64,000 bases of DNA from Flavobacterium sp. CS20. GTDB taxonomy: Bacteria; Bacteroidota; Bacteroidia; Flavobacteriales; Flavobacteriaceae. Made by a program: the position numbers and the translations under genes. How positions within the stretch are numbered: position 1 is the stretch's first letter; every line of letters starts with the position of its first letter. The DNA lies in the NCBI RefSeq assembly GCF_018080005.1, contig NZ_CP073015.1, positions 2,570,501-2,634,500 on the forward strand. The letters run 5' to 3'. The notes under the pieces were generated by a model. The model was not told the origin of the DNA. It saw nothing but the letters and a program-made list of their open reading frames with translations, and did no database searches. Shown piece after piece: positions 1 to 9,288 of this stretch.

Positions 1-1356
1 CTTATTTCCGAGACCAGTTGCTACAAAATATACACCCATCATCAAAGAGCCGTATTTGATTGGGGATAATTTGGTAATAAAAGACAGAGCCACTAGTGAG
101 GCAGATAATTCACCAATGGTATGGAGTAAATATGCAAAAAACAACCAATAAATGGCCGAAGAGCCTTCAGCGGCATACTGTTTAGTTGCAAAGACCATAA
201 ACACAAATCCAAGTCCCATAATAATTACACCAACAGCCATTTTAAAAATGGATGAGGCTTCTTTGCCTTTGTTTTTAATCCACTGCCAAAAAATAGCAAC
301 AGGTAAACCAAAGATGATAATATATGTGGGGTTCAAAGATTGAAAAAATGCAGCTGGAATTTCCCAACCACCGATGGTTCTATCCGTTTTTTGTTGAGCA
401 TAAATATTGAGCAATCCGCCAGCTTGTTCAAACGCACCCCAAAAGACAATAACTATCAAAAATGATAGTAAAAGAACGATATATCTGTCCTTTTGTATTT
501 TGGATTCTAAATCTTGATAAATAGTCATCATAAAACCAACGACCAAAGTTAAAAACAAGAAGAATATAACATAAGCAGAAACTTCGGTTTTCATAAAATT
601 AAGAGGCACAAATACAGATATTGCGACTAAAATAACAATAGCAATCAGTGTGTTTTTAGTGCTAAACATTTGGCTGAAAATTTGATTAAGCGATACATCG
701 TGTTCGCTTGCTGTGGCTTTTGTTGGTTTGTTACCGACATGGGTTAAAAACCGCGTTCCGTAAACATAAACCAACTGCCCAAGAATCATACCTATAGCGG
801 CAAGACCAAAACCGTAATGCCAGCCATATTCAGCGACAACCCAACCGACAACTATACTGGCTATTCTTGCACCAAAATTTATACCGATATAAAATATTGA
901 AAAGCCTTTATCGCGTCTGGGATCCCCTTCTTTGTATAGACCGCCAACCATAGTTGAAATATTAGGTTTAAGCATTCCTACACCTAATATGATTAACAAT
1001 AAACCTGTATAAAACGCCCAATCTTGTTCAATAGATAATACACCATGACCAGCGACAAGAAGCCAACCACCAATCATTACAGACTTGCGTTGACCTAGAA
1101 TTTTATCAGCGATAATTCCGCCAGGGATAGAAGCCACATATACCAGCATAGTGTACCAACCATAAAGAGCAAGTGCTTTACCTTCATCCCAACCTAAGCC
1201 TGGATTTTCATCACTGACTTTGGCAAGCATGTAAAGCGTAAGAATGGCACGCATACCATAATATGAAAACCGTTCCCAAAGTTCTGTAAAAAACAAAATA
1301 TAAAGCCCTGCTGGATGGCTAAAAAGTTCTTTTTGATGTGCTGGTTTTGTTGTCAT
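1..1356 (-). CDS. POT/PTR2 family proton-coupled peptide transporter (partial, C-terminus off the window)
   Basis: Inner-membrane carrier for di- and tripeptides driven by protons (POT family of the major facilitator superfamily). Translating the minus strand gives an open frame of 452 residues that runs off the left edge. It starts MTTKPAHQKELFSHPAG, has the family E-x-x-E-R-F motif in ELWERFSYYG (residues 25-34), a Y-G-W-Y segment, GGIIADKILGQR matching the PTR2 signature, FYIGINFGA, and later FWGAFEQAGG. Many hydrophobic helices are visible. It is the last visible gene of a leftward run that begins with a secreted dipeptidyl peptidase, so the two probably act together: the peptidase releases dipeptides and this carrier imports them. 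The start ATG lies 2 bp from the preceding stop. Family is secure; substrate range is inferred. Confidence 0.9.
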   Translation of the reverse strand, partial: MTTKPAHQKELFSHPAGLYILFFTELWERFSYYGMRAILTLYMLAKVSDENPGLGWDEGKALALYGWYTMLVYVASIPGGIIADKILGQRKSVMIGGWLLVAGHGVLSIEQDWAFYTGLLLIILGVGMLKPNISTMVGGLYKEGDPRRDKGFSIFYIGINFGARIASIVVGWVVAEYGWHYGFGLAAIGMILGQLVYVYGTRFLTHVGNKPTKATASEHDVSLNQIFSQMFSTKNTLIAIVILVAISVFVPLNFMKTEVSAYVIFFLFLTLVVGFMMTIYQDLESKIQKDRYIVLLLSFLIVIVFWGAFEQAGGLLNIYAQQKTDRTIGGWEIPAAFFQSLNPTYIIIFGLPVAIFWQWIKNKGKEASSIFKMAVGVIIMGLGFVFMVFATKQYAAEGSSAIYWLFFAYLLHTIGELSASLVALSFITKLSPIKYGSLMMGVYFVATGLGNK

Positions 1357-1358
1357 GT

Positions 1359-1841
1359 TTATTTTTTATTGTTGTTGTTTTTTAATTTTAACTGTTGAAT
1401 ATCTAAAAGATCCTTAGGTCGCGATGATTTAATCTTGCTAGTGATCAAGTCTTCAAAACTTAAAACTTTCCATCTTAATAATTCTTCACCTTTAATATTT
1501 TCTTCTTCGCTTTCAAGATAAGCTTCATCAAATGTTTTATTGATAGAAAACTTTGTGATTAATTCTAAATCTAAATCATAAGGTGAAAATTTTATAGAAA
1601 TATTTTGCATTTTAGCTATCACTTCTTCTGGGAATTGTTCAATTTTATATCCCATTTCATTAAAAACATCTTTTAAATTATCCATATTAGCTTGAGTGAC
1701 GTCTATCCAAAAATCAACATCTGCTGAATGTCTTTGATAGCCGTGAAAGTTTACTGCTCCACCGCCAATCATGATCATCTTTACTCGGTGTTTATTGGCT
1801 AGTTTAATAAATTTTTCAATGTTTTCACCCCATTTCATCAT
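1359..1841 (-). CDS. Nucleotidyltransferase-fold protein (MNT/AbiEii-like)
   Basis: A 160-residue protein with the nucleotidyltransferase core: GGGAVNFHGYQRHSADVDFW (residues about 26-45) supplies the glycine-rich motif and the D-x-D metal-binding pair, and the C-terminal RPKDLLDIQQL matches the conserved R-x-K-D-x-x-D motif of small nucleotidyltransferase-like proteins. In this superfamily such stand-alone proteins are often toxin or antitoxin partners (MNT/HEPN, AbiE) or uncharacterised transferases. The start overlaps the end of the upstream small gene by 17 bp, so the two are translationally coupled. It sits between the DPP IV and peptide-transporter genes, a place where no such function is expected. 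Fold assignment is good; the biological role is unknown. Confidence 0.75.
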   Translation of the reverse strand: MMKWGENIEKFIKLANKHRVKMIMIGGGAVNFHGYQRHSADVDFWIDVTQANMDNLKDVFNEMGYKIEQFPEEVIAKMQNISIKFSPYDLDLELITKFSINKTFDEAYLESEEENIKGEELLRWKVLSFEDLITSKIKSSRPKDLLDIQQLKLKNNNNKK

Positions 1842-2040
1842 TTTGTATATCCTTATGAATTAAAAGAAAATTGCCTTTATATCGCTCCTCAAAACTCAAT
1901 TGATTCTTTGGTGGAAACAGCTTGTTAATCCGTCTTGATAATTCCAAGAATTTTAAAAAGCGTTCTCCTCCAGAAAGTTTTAAAAAATCTTCCTGCTGTT
2001 GACGCTTGCTTTCGGCTTTGGTTTGAAATTTGACTTCCAT
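1825..2040 (-). CDS. Small hypothetical protein coupled to the nucleotidyltransferase
   Basis: A 71-residue charged, soluble protein with no signal peptide or membrane segment; predicted mostly helical (residues 5-45 rich in K, E, R, L). I do not recognise a family. Its stop region overlaps the nucleotidyltransferase start by 17 bp, and it follows the DPP IV stop by only 8 bp, so it belongs to the same transcript. A short partner upstream of a nucleotidyltransferase-like gene is the arrangement seen in several toxin-antitoxin pairs, but there is no HEPN motif (R-x4-6-H) to support that reading. Confidence 0.6.
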   Translation of the reverse strand: MEVKFQTKAESKRQQQEDFLKLSGGERFLKFLELSRRINKLFPPKNQLSFEERYKGNFLLIHKDIQNDEMG

Positions 2041-2048
2041 TTTTTAAT

Positions 2049-4223
2049 TTAAAGTTTTTTCAAAATAAAATCCGTCATCAAATTATATAAATGCAATCTG
2101 GTGTTGCCACCATAAATGCCGTGGTTTTTATCGGGATAAATCCGCCAATCGAAAGATTTATTGGCTTGGACTAAAGCTTCAATCAGTTGCATGGTATTTT
2201 GTACATGCACATTATCATCAGCACTTCCATGGACGAGAAGATAATCGCCTTTTTCAAATTCACCAACATGTGTAATGGGCGAATTATCATCGTAACCCGA
2301 CGCGTTTTCTTGTGGTGTTGTCATATAGCGTTCGGTATAAATGGTGTCGTAAAATCGCCAGCTGGTTACTGGTGCGACGGCTATAGCAAAACTAAAAACA
2401 TCATTGGCTTGAAAGATAGCGTTTGACGACATAAAGCCACCAAAACTCCATCCCCAAATCCCAATTCTATCGGCGTCGATATAAGGTTTTTGTCCTAATT
2501 TTATAGCGGCGACGACTTGGTCTTCGAGTTCGTATTTGCCGAGTTGAAGTTGGGTTACTTTTTTAAAATCTCGACCTTTAAACCCTGTGCCACGACCATC
2601 AACGCAAGCTATGATATAACCTTTTTCGGCAAGCATTTGATACCAGTAATCATTAGTGCCAAAAAAACTATTGGACACCGATTGTGAGCCAGGTCCAGAA
2701 TATTGATACATCAACAACGGATAGGTTTTTGAAGGGTCAAAATCTTTAGGTTTAATCATCCACATATTGAGCTCATTGCCATTAATTTCAATAGTGCTGA
2801 GTTCTTTTTTGGATAGATTATAAGCGTCTAATTTATTTAAAAGTGACTGATTGTCTTTGATTTTTCTAAGTAATTTACCATTTTTTGCATCGTGAAGTGT
2901 AAACCGTCGTGGAGTTTCTACACTGCTAAACGTATTAATAAAATAACTAAAATCGGCACTAAAGTCGGCAGAATTAGTTCCATAGTCATCAGCTAATGCT
3001 TTTTTTGATTTTCCGTTGATTTTTATGCTATATACCGCTCGGTTAACGCTACCTGTTTCTGTGCTTTGATAATAAATACGTTTTGTATTGGAATTGTATC
3101 CATAGTAATTGGTCACTTCCCAATTGCCGTTGGTTACTTGGTTGATGAGTTGACCACTTTCTGAGTAGTGGTAAATGTGGTTCCAGCCATCTTGCTCACT
3201 GGTCCAAATAAATGAGTTGTCTTCGAGAAAGGTTAAATCGTCATCAACTGCCACATAAGCTTTGTCAGTTGCGGTGAGAATGGTTTTTACTGAAAAATCA
3301 TCGGTGTTGACGAGATGTAATTTCAGTTCATTTTGATGTCTATTGGTGGTTTGAACCGATAGTAAATGGTTTTTTTGACTCCATTTTAATCTTGGGATGT
3401 AGTGATAATTGCCTAAATCAATTTCAGTAGATTGTTGTTTGTCAATATCGTAAATCCACAATGACACTTTTGCATTGTTTTCGCCAGCTTTGGGATATTT
3501 AAACACTTCTTGTTGTGGATATAAGTTGTTGCCATAAGTGCCATAAATGTCCATGGAAAATTCTGGAACTTCAGATTCGTCAAATTTTAAATAGGCAAGG
3601 TATTGCCCGTCAGAGCTCCATTCAAAGGCTTTGACAAAGGCAAATTCTTCTTCGTAAACCCAATCGGTAAGACCATTGATGATTTTGTTTTTTTCACCGT
3701 CATCGGTAACTTGTGTAGTAGAATTTTTGTTTAAATTTTTTATAAATAAATTGTTGTTTTTTACAAAAGCCACTTGAGTATTGTTTGGCGAAAAATGTGG
3801 TTCTTGTATTTTATCGTTATCGATTTGAGTTAATTTTTTATTTTCAATATCAAAAACATAATATTGACCTTTGACCGAGTGTCTATAAATCGATTCGATT
3901 TGAAGTCCTAAAATGGCTTTGGTTTCATCATTGCTCAAGCTAAAGGTTTGGAAATAATTCAATCCATCTATTTTGTTGCTATTGAGAAGTTCACCTGTTT
4001 TTTTACCCGATTTATAGTCAAAAATATCTACGTGCATTTCTCCTTTTGCACGGTTGTAATCTTGAACGATGTACGACTGTCCGCTATTTAAGGATTGAAG
4101 CGATTGTAAGCGTTCTTGAGAAAAAGCACCAGACCAGATTTCTTCGAGCGTAATAGGTTTATCTTGAGCTAAAACGTTTGAGAAAATAATAAAACAAATA
4201 CTAAAAATCTTGAGGGTTTTCAT
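2049..4223 (-). CDS. Dipeptidyl-peptidase IV, S9B family, exported
   Basis: Serine exopeptidase that removes X-Pro or X-Ala dipeptides from peptide N-termini, acting in the periplasm or at the outer membrane. From the chosen start it has 724 residues: a signal peptide (MKTLKIFSICFIIFSNVLAQ), an eight-bladed propeller domain (WVYEEEFAF is the conserved double-Glu segment that binds the substrate amino end), and a C-terminal alpha/beta hydrolase domain. Catalytic residues are about Ser593 in GWSFGG, Asp669 in GSADDNVH and His701 in KNHGIYGG. The frame stays open for 22 more codons upstream to 4289, but the signal peptide begins at the internal ATG, so I chose that. The gene heads a run ending in a peptide transporter, consistent with protein scavenging. 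Confidence 0.93.
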   Translation of the reverse strand: MKTLKIFSICFIIFSNVLAQDKPITLEEIWSGAFSQERLQSLQSLNSGQSYIVQDYNRAKGEMHVDIFDYKSGKKTGELLNSNKIDGLNYFQTFSLSNDETKAILGLQIESIYRHSVKGQYYVFDIENKKLTQIDNDKIQEPHFSPNNTQVAFVKNNNLFIKNLNKNSTTQVTDDGEKNKIINGLTDWVYEEEFAFVKAFEWSSDGQYLAYLKFDESEVPEFSMDIYGTYGNNLYPQQEVFKYPKAGENNAKVSLWIYDIDKQQSTEIDLGNYHYIPRLKWSQKNHLLSVQTTNRHQNELKLHLVNTDDFSVKTILTATDKAYVAVDDDLTFLEDNSFIWTSEQDGWNHIYHYSESGQLINQVTNGNWEVTNYYGYNSNTKRIYYQSTETGSVNRAVYSIKINGKSKKALADDYGTNSADFSADFSYFINTFSSVETPRRFTLHDAKNGKLLRKIKDNQSLLNKLDAYNLSKKELSTIEINGNELNMWMIKPKDFDPSKTYPLLMYQYSGPGSQSVSNSFFGTNDYWYQMLAEKGYIIACVDGRGTGFKGRDFKKVTQLQLGKYELEDQVVAAIKLGQKPYIDADRIGIWGWSFGGFMSSNAIFQANDVFSFAIAVAPVTSWRFYDTIYTERYMTTPQENASGYDDNSPITHVGEFEKGDYLLVHGSADDNVHVQNTMQLIEALVQANKSFDWRIYPDKNHGIYGGNTRLHLYNLMTDFILKKL

Positions 4224-4331
4224 ATAAGGCAAAATTTGAGACTTCAATTTTACTAAAAAAACATCAAACGGCATAGGTGCTTTTGACATTAAAGTTTAAT
4301 AAAGGTTTGAAATTTGGAGTAAGCTCAAATT

Positions 4332-4814
4332 TTAGTGGGCATTTAAGCGCCATATCTCAAAATTTAAAATTAATGCAAAAGCAACCCAAATAGCGTAGGG
4401 AATGAGTAGGTAAGCGACTAATGGGATTACAATTTTAAACCATTTTATAGTGAGCAAGATCAAAATAAATAAAGTGATAATGACAAACAATGCCCAAAGG
4501 GGTTGCTGTAAATTAAAAAATACCAGAGACCAAATTGCATTTAAAAGTAGTTGAAATACAAAATGATACAAAGCTGTTTTTACCCAAACATGGTAAAGTC
4601 CTCGACTCCAAACTATGCCCGCAGATAAGCCCATAAGGATATACAATATAGCCCAAACTGGGGCGAAAACGGCATTTGGTGGTGTAAAACTGGGTTTTTT
4701 AATGGTTTCATACCAAGTGTCAACACCTGTTTGGGTGGCAATACTTGCAACAAAACCAACTCCCAAGCAGATGATAATGCTGATTATAATTTTAATTAAT
4801 GTATTTGTTTTCAT
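4332..4814 (-). CDS. tspO: TspO/MBR family tryptophan-rich sensory protein
   Basis: A 160-residue integral membrane protein with five hydrophobic helices, the size and topology of bacterial TspO. The family signature is clear: W-Y-x-x-I-K-K-P-S-F-T-P-P (residues 32-44), then F-A-P-V-W-A-I-L-Y and the N-x-x-W-S-L-x-F-F motif in the fourth helix. TspO proteins bind porphyrins and related ligands and modulate tetrapyrrole or stress responses; the ligand here is not known. It precedes the DPP IV gene in the same direction with a gap of about 110 bp, so a shared transcript is possible but not shown. Confidence 0.92.
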   Translation of the reverse strand: MKTNTLIKIIISIIICLGVGFVASIATQTGVDTWYETIKKPSFTPPNAVFAPVWAILYILMGLSAGIVWSRGLYHVWVKTALYHFVFQLLLNAIWSLVFFNLQQPLWALFVIITLFILILLTIKWFKIVIPLVAYLLIPYAIWVAFALILNFEIWRLNAH

Positions 4815-5293
4815 AATGCGACCAAATTAAATAAAAATTAATTTTTAAATGCATAAATGACCATATTTTGTTAAATTTTCTAAAAAAATTGGCTAAATCT
4901 ATGTTATATTGAGATAAATTGTGTGTGATATAAACTAACAAAATCTGATTATAACAACTAATTTATTTTCAATATTTAAATTAACAGTATTCAATTGACA
5001 AACTCAAAAAATGACCAATCAAGCGATATATATTTATAGCAATTTAAGGACACGTTTTAGTCTGGATTTAAGAAAGCCAGAGATGTCCATTCAAACCCAA
5101 ATATTAAATATAAATCGTATAGAAAAAATTCTGTAGATTTACCAAGACTTAAAAATAAAAACAACTGGAGATCAAAATATTTTTGTTTTCTAAATGACTT
5201 AAAAAATCTTTTGAAGGTGTAAATAATAACTAAAAAACAGTCAACCAATATCAGTATAATACAGATTGATGAACAGAAATAAAGAAAATAAAT
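4815..5293. other. Intergenic stretch with a possible gene fossil
   Basis: Very AT-rich DNA between the divergent tspO gene and the frameshifted secreted protein. No RNA gene or good promoter is visible. On the plus strand an open stretch of 53 sense codons (5061-5219, stop 5220-5222) without a start codon reads like the C-terminal tail of a basic protein, but I recognise no family. It may be the remnant of a deleted gene or chance. Confidence 0.4.
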
Positions 5294-5449
5294 ATGATAC
5301 AGAAAACAGAAAAAATAATTCTTGGAACATTAATTTTTTGCTTGACAAATTTAGCATTTGCTCAACCAAATTATCCTGCACCGACAGGCGTTTGGTGTAG
5401 CTGTCCACCAACAACAGGTGCGGGAGCGGTTCAGTTGACCCAGCAGTAG
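5294..5449 (+). pseudogene. Signal-peptide fragment of the frameshifted secreted glycoside-hydrolase-like gene
   Basis: The ATG opens a 51-residue frame whose first 23 residues are a clear signal peptide ending AFA-QPNYP. The frame then stops at TAG 5447-5449. The downstream long frame, read upstream of its first start codon, begins V-D-P-A-V-A-S-K-P-Y and continues the sense of this fragment. Restoring one base near 5431-5438 (for example a second G in the Q-L-D-P codons) joins the two frames into one secreted protein of about 420 residues. This is either a real inactivating frameshift or a sequence error. Confidence 0.75.
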
Positions 5450-5463
5450 CGTCTAAACCGTAT

Positions 5464-6558
5464 GTGAAAGGAATATTAGTTAGAGTTGTTTGGAAGGATA
5501 TAGAAACTTCTGACAATGTATATAATTGGTCGCTCATTGACAATCAAATAACGGCTGCTCAATCTTATGGAAAGAAAATATCTCTTGCAGTTGGTGGTGG
5601 TTTAAATTCACCAAGTTGGCTTTATTCTTTGGGTGTTCAATCTATTTCCTTTACAGTACCTTTTAATGGTACAATACCTATTCCTTGGGATACAACATTT
5701 TTAGCAAAATGGACAGAGTTTATTGCTGAACTTGGGAATAGATATGCCAACGATAATACAATTCAGTTAGTTTATATTACAAATTCATCTACAAATGGCT
5801 TTGAAATGCAATTGCCGTTTGACCCAACACCTTCTTATACTTCGATTGCATACACAGACCAAAAAGTGATAGATTCTTGGAAAGAAGTGATAGATGCATT
5901 TAATAGTTCATTTCCAAATCATTATCTGACAAACGATTTTCATCCAGTTAATCAAAGTAACATAGTTGCAGACTCAATTTATGCTTATGCAAAACAAAAT
6001 ATCGGTAGTAGATATGGTGCCAATGGATGGTGGTGGACACAAAATAACACATCAGTATATCCATCACAATTTGCAATTTTACAAAACTCGACAACCACAA
6101 ACTTGTTTACAGGAATTCAAATGGCTCATAGTGGAATAACAAGCCCGAGTTCTTTTGGTACAGGAGGAATGCCAACGGCATTAAGTTTGGCAATTTCAAA
6201 TAATATTTGTTATTGGGAAATTTGGAATAACGACATAACTAATGGCTCATTCGACACATTGCTTTCTAATGCTGTTTGCTCGCCTATACTTGGAGTAGAA
6301 GAAATAAGTGATGTTGAGAATAACCTAATTATATTTCCAAATCCTTCACAGAACATTTTTACAATAACACTAAAAAACAATTTTATCAAAGAAGTAGAAA
6401 TGATAAATGAGTCAGGACAAACAATATTCAGAAAAGAAAACATAAATAACAGTCAATACTTGTTAGACATCGGAAATAGCGTTAATGGCATCTTTTTTCT
6501 AAAAGTAACTGACGACAAAAAAACAATATTGTACAGAAAAATTATACTGAAAAAGTGA
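5464..6558 (+). CDS. Secreted glycoside-hydrolase-like protein with type IX sorting domain (5' end frameshifted)
   Basis: The body of a secreted protein whose signal peptide lies in another frame upstream. Residues 1-270 look like a TIM-barrel carbohydrate-active enzyme: V-R-V-V-W-K-D-I-E, a Y-N-W-S-L-I-D segment, a W-T-E-F-I-A-E-L-G-N-R-Y segment and a late W-E-I-W strand are in the style of GH42/GH5-type barrels. I cannot name the family or the catalytic pair with confidence. Residues 285-364 are a typical type IX (Por) secretion C-terminal domain: I-F-P-N-P-S, a middle E-M-I-N-E-S-G-Q-T-I-F motif and a terminal Y-R-K-I-I-L-K-K. Fused to its signal peptide the protein would be exported by the Sec and type IX systems. 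As it stands it would lack a signal peptide. Confidence 0.7.
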   Translation: MKGILVRVVWKDIETSDNVYNWSLIDNQITAAQSYGKKISLAVGGGLNSPSWLYSLGVQSISFTVPFNGTIPIPWDTTFLAKWTEFIAELGNRYANDNTIQLVYITNSSTNGFEMQLPFDPTPSYTSIAYTDQKVIDSWKEVIDAFNSSFPNHYLTNDFHPVNQSNIVADSIYAYAKQNIGSRYGANGWWWTQNNTSVYPSQFAILQNSTTTNLFTGIQMAHSGITSPSSFGTGGMPTALSLAISNNICYWEIWNNDITNGSFDTLLSNAVCSPILGVEEISDVENNLIIFPNPSQNIFTITLKNNFIKEVEMINESGQTIFRKENINNSQYLLDIGNSVNGIFFLKVTDDKKTILYRKIILKK

Positions 6559-6715
6559 TACAGGAAAAAGTGTAGCGGAATCGAGCAAAGAATTCGGGTT
6601 TAAGCTGACAATTTAGTCCAGGTTCAGTCCAGGTTTTTTGATGCTATCAGTCCAGATAACAAGTTAGTTAGAACATCATCAAAACTCCTATGGTGTTGGT
6701 TTGGCAGTTATAAAA

Positions 6716-7030
6716 TCATAAATTGTTTTGATTGATAACTCGCATAGAGGTTTGAAAAAACACAACTTGAGAGTTATATTTTTTTACCCAATTTTCTATA
6801 ATATAGTTATGAAAATTTTGAAATTGCCTCAGGTGGGTTTTGGTTGTGCAATACGATTGCAGGCTAAATGTTTGTGCAGAAAGCTGAGTTTGGTTTAAAA
6901 TTTCTGTCAATAAAACTTTTTCAAACAAGCCAGTTTCTATAAGTTTAGGGATAAGTTGGAACTCAATTTCATTTAAGCATTGTTCCACAATATTTGTTTC
7001 AATATTAAATGTAGTGTTGTAAATATACAT
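6716..7030 (-). CDS. DUF4286 family protein
   Basis: A 104-residue soluble protein starting MYIYNTTFNIE, the typical opening of DUF4286 proteins found throughout Bacteroidota. The family is a small alpha-beta fold of unknown function. The middle contains S-A-Q-T-F-S-L-Q-S-Y and the end V-V-F-F-Q-T-S-M, matching the strands of the family. The gene follows the TPR-protein gene with no spacing, so the two are probably cotranscribed. Confidence 0.8.
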   Translation of the reverse strand: MYIYNTTFNIETNIVEQCLNEIEFQLIPKLIETGLFEKVLLTEILNQTQLSAQTFSLQSYCTTKTHLRQFQNFHNYIIENWVKKYNSQVVFFQTSMRVINQNNL

Positions 7031-8821
7031 TTATTGAATGTTTTGGTCACCTCTTAATTTTCGATATAGTGTTCTCGCTTCAACAAAAAATATACTATCT
7101 TGATGATTAAATATTAGTGTTTCAAGATTTTTCATAGCTTCTTCGGGCTGATTAAGTTTTTCAAATTGAATTTTTGAAATTTGAAACAAAGCATTGTCTG
7201 TTACAATACTTTTAGGATGTTCATCTATAAGCTGTTGATAATACTTGACTGCTTCTTGGTAGCGATGGAGCTGGTTTAAAATTTCAGCTTTTTTAAACAA
7301 TGCTTGGTCTTTAATATGGTAACTTTCGTTACTAACCAAAATACTATCTAATTGATTTAAAGCCAGTTTAGGTTTGTTTTGATAAATTAATAAATCTGTT
7401 TTGGCTAAAGCTTTTAAAGCTTGTTGAGTTGAGTCTGTTTCTGATTTACCTTGTTTGATAAATCTACTCATTTCTAATGCATCGTTGGCAATGGTTTGTG
7501 TTGTGGCTTTTTTTAATATGTTAAATTGAGTTAAAGCCCAATTAAAATCACCTTTATAGTAGCTTGTTTGAGCACTTTTATAGCGAGATTTTTGGGCTAA
7601 TGGAGTGTTTTTTACCATTTTACTGATCAAACTGTATTTGATTAATGCTTGGTTATATTGTTGTTGAGCAACAAGAATATCAGCCATAAGCATTTGTATT
7701 TTGGCTTGTTGAAATTTGTTGAGGTTTTTTTTAGACACAACTTCTAAATTTGAAAGTGCTTTGTCAGGTTGATTTTGATCAAAGGCTAAAAACTTGGCAT
7801 ACAACAGTTGTAAATTTAAGGTTTCTAAGCCATAACCGTAAGTATTAAAATGAGACAAAAACGACTTTTCTATATCTTTGGGATTATTATTTTGAATCAA
7901 TTTTATTTGCATTTGATTTTCAATGGCTTTGATTTGAATTGAAATATCTTGACTTTGATTGATCACAAAAGCATTAATATCAAATGCAGAGTTGTATTTT
8001 TTGTTTTCAAAAGCGATTTGAGCTAAATCCATTAATCGGCTAAAGTCAGGCGTCGTATTTCTTTTAAATATAGCTTTTTCTTGAGCAAAGGCTTTGTTGA
8101 AATCTTGCTCTTGTACAAACAACCAACTCAAAATTTGATTGTAAAGTATATTAGGAGAATTTTGAAGCTTTTGAATCAATAGACGCTTGAGAATTATGTT
8201 ACTCTCATTTTGCGGATTGTCGTTGATATAAGCATTAAAATTACGCTGTATAACTTCAATGTATTTTTCATTTTCTTCAATTAATTTAATGTAGTTTTCA
8301 AACATTTTCTTTTGGTTGCCTTTCTCGCCGTAAAGCCTTGCCAATTGTATGCTATAATTTATTCTCGGCTCTTTTTCATTAGCGATTTCATAAGTTTGAA
8401 TAGCACGCTCAAGGAGGTTGTGTTTTTGAAAAGCTTGACCGATAGTGTAGGCATAGACATTTCTTGTTTTTACGATATCAATGGCTTTTTCATACCAAAT
8501 ATTAGCATTGACAGAGTCTTTTTGAATTTGAAAAACATAGCCTAATTCTACCATAATGTTAGGTGATTTAGTTGGCTTTTTGATGTAGTTGTATAACAAC
8601 TTTTCAGCCTTTTTAAATTCGTTAAGCTGTATATAAGTATCAGCTAAACCTAACAGATAATCTTGATTGTTAGGGTTTTGTTCATATAGTTTTTGATAAA
8701 TACTTTTTGCCTTTTCATATTCGCCTTGTTCAGCATAATTCATCGCTAGGCTTATATTTTGGGCTGATATATTTGCTAAAACTGCTGTAAGCAATAAAAT
8801 ACTTAATAAATACTTCATCAT
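7031..8821 (-). CDS. Exported tetratricopeptide-repeat protein
   Basis: A 596-residue protein with a signal peptide (residues 1-20, ending NISAQ) followed almost entirely by TPR-like helix pairs. Examples are near residues 25-60 (A-E-Q-G-E-Y-E-K-A), 60-90, 105-150 and 515-580 (H-R-Y-Q-E-A-V-K-Y-Y). Proteins of this shape act as periplasmic scaffolds or cell-envelope assembly factors; no enzymatic motif is present. It is the first gene of a two-gene unit with the DUF4286 gene. The exact role is unknown. Confidence 0.8.
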   Translation of the reverse strand: MMKYLLSILLLTAVLANISAQNISLAMNYAEQGEYEKAKSIYQKLYEQNPNNQDYLLGLADTYIQLNEFKKAEKLLYNYIKKPTKSPNIMVELGYVFQIQKDSVNANIWYEKAIDIVKTRNVYAYTIGQAFQKHNLLERAIQTYEIANEKEPRINYSIQLARLYGEKGNQKKMFENYIKLIEENEKYIEVIQRNFNAYINDNPQNESNIILKRLLIQKLQNSPNILYNQILSWLFVQEQDFNKAFAQEKAIFKRNTTPDFSRLMDLAQIAFENKKYNSAFDINAFVINQSQDISIQIKAIENQMQIKLIQNNNPKDIEKSFLSHFNTYGYGLETLNLQLLYAKFLAFDQNQPDKALSNLEVVSKKNLNKFQQAKIQMLMADILVAQQQYNQALIKYSLISKMVKNTPLAQKSRYKSAQTSYYKGDFNWALTQFNILKKATTQTIANDALEMSRFIKQGKSETDSTQQALKALAKTDLLIYQNKPKLALNQLDSILVSNESYHIKDQALFKKAEILNQLHRYQEAVKYYQQLIDEHPKSIVTDNALFQISKIQFEKLNQPEEAMKNLETLIFNHQDSIFFVEARTLYRKLRGDQNIQ

Positions 8822-9288
8822 TTTTATCGGTGTTAAAAATTTAATTATCTGAAAGCGAGTAACTTAAAAATTCATCTCCTTTCTGAAAATCATATAAAAT
8901 TTAATTGTTTTGATAGAAATATAGAAACGAAATATGTTTATAAAACAATGACAACAAAATAACAAAAATAAGCTTTACAAAGTTTAGTATTTAACATGAG
9001 TTCAACTAACAAAAACACAACATACTGATTATCTTAACATTAAAACGTGAAACAAAATCAATTTTATCATTTGATAAAAGTTTTTTAGCTGACCAAAGTC
9101 AAATAGAATTGAACATAGCTATTGTTACTTATTGTAAAATCTCTAAACCTACACGGAGAATCTTGCTATATTATATTCGGTCAAATGTTGGCAGTATTTA
9201 CACCGATATAAATGCCAAGATTAAAAATTAATTCCTAAGGGGTTAAAATTTTGAATTTAATTTGAACTTGTGATAAAACAATATGTTG
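8822..9288. other. Intergenic stretch, no gene recognised
   Basis: AT-rich region upstream of the TPR gene and downstream of alr. A plus-strand frame from 9010 to the TAA at 9229-9231 is open for 73 codons but lacks an ATG. Its translation (for example ISKPTRRILLYYIRSN) matches nothing I recognise, so it is left as a possible fossil. No clear hairpin terminator is visible. Confidence 0.35.

Noticed and set aside
5057..5543. Two minus-strand frames near the glycoside-hydrolase-like gene
   Set aside because: They overlap the signal peptide and enzyme reading frames and resemble no protein.
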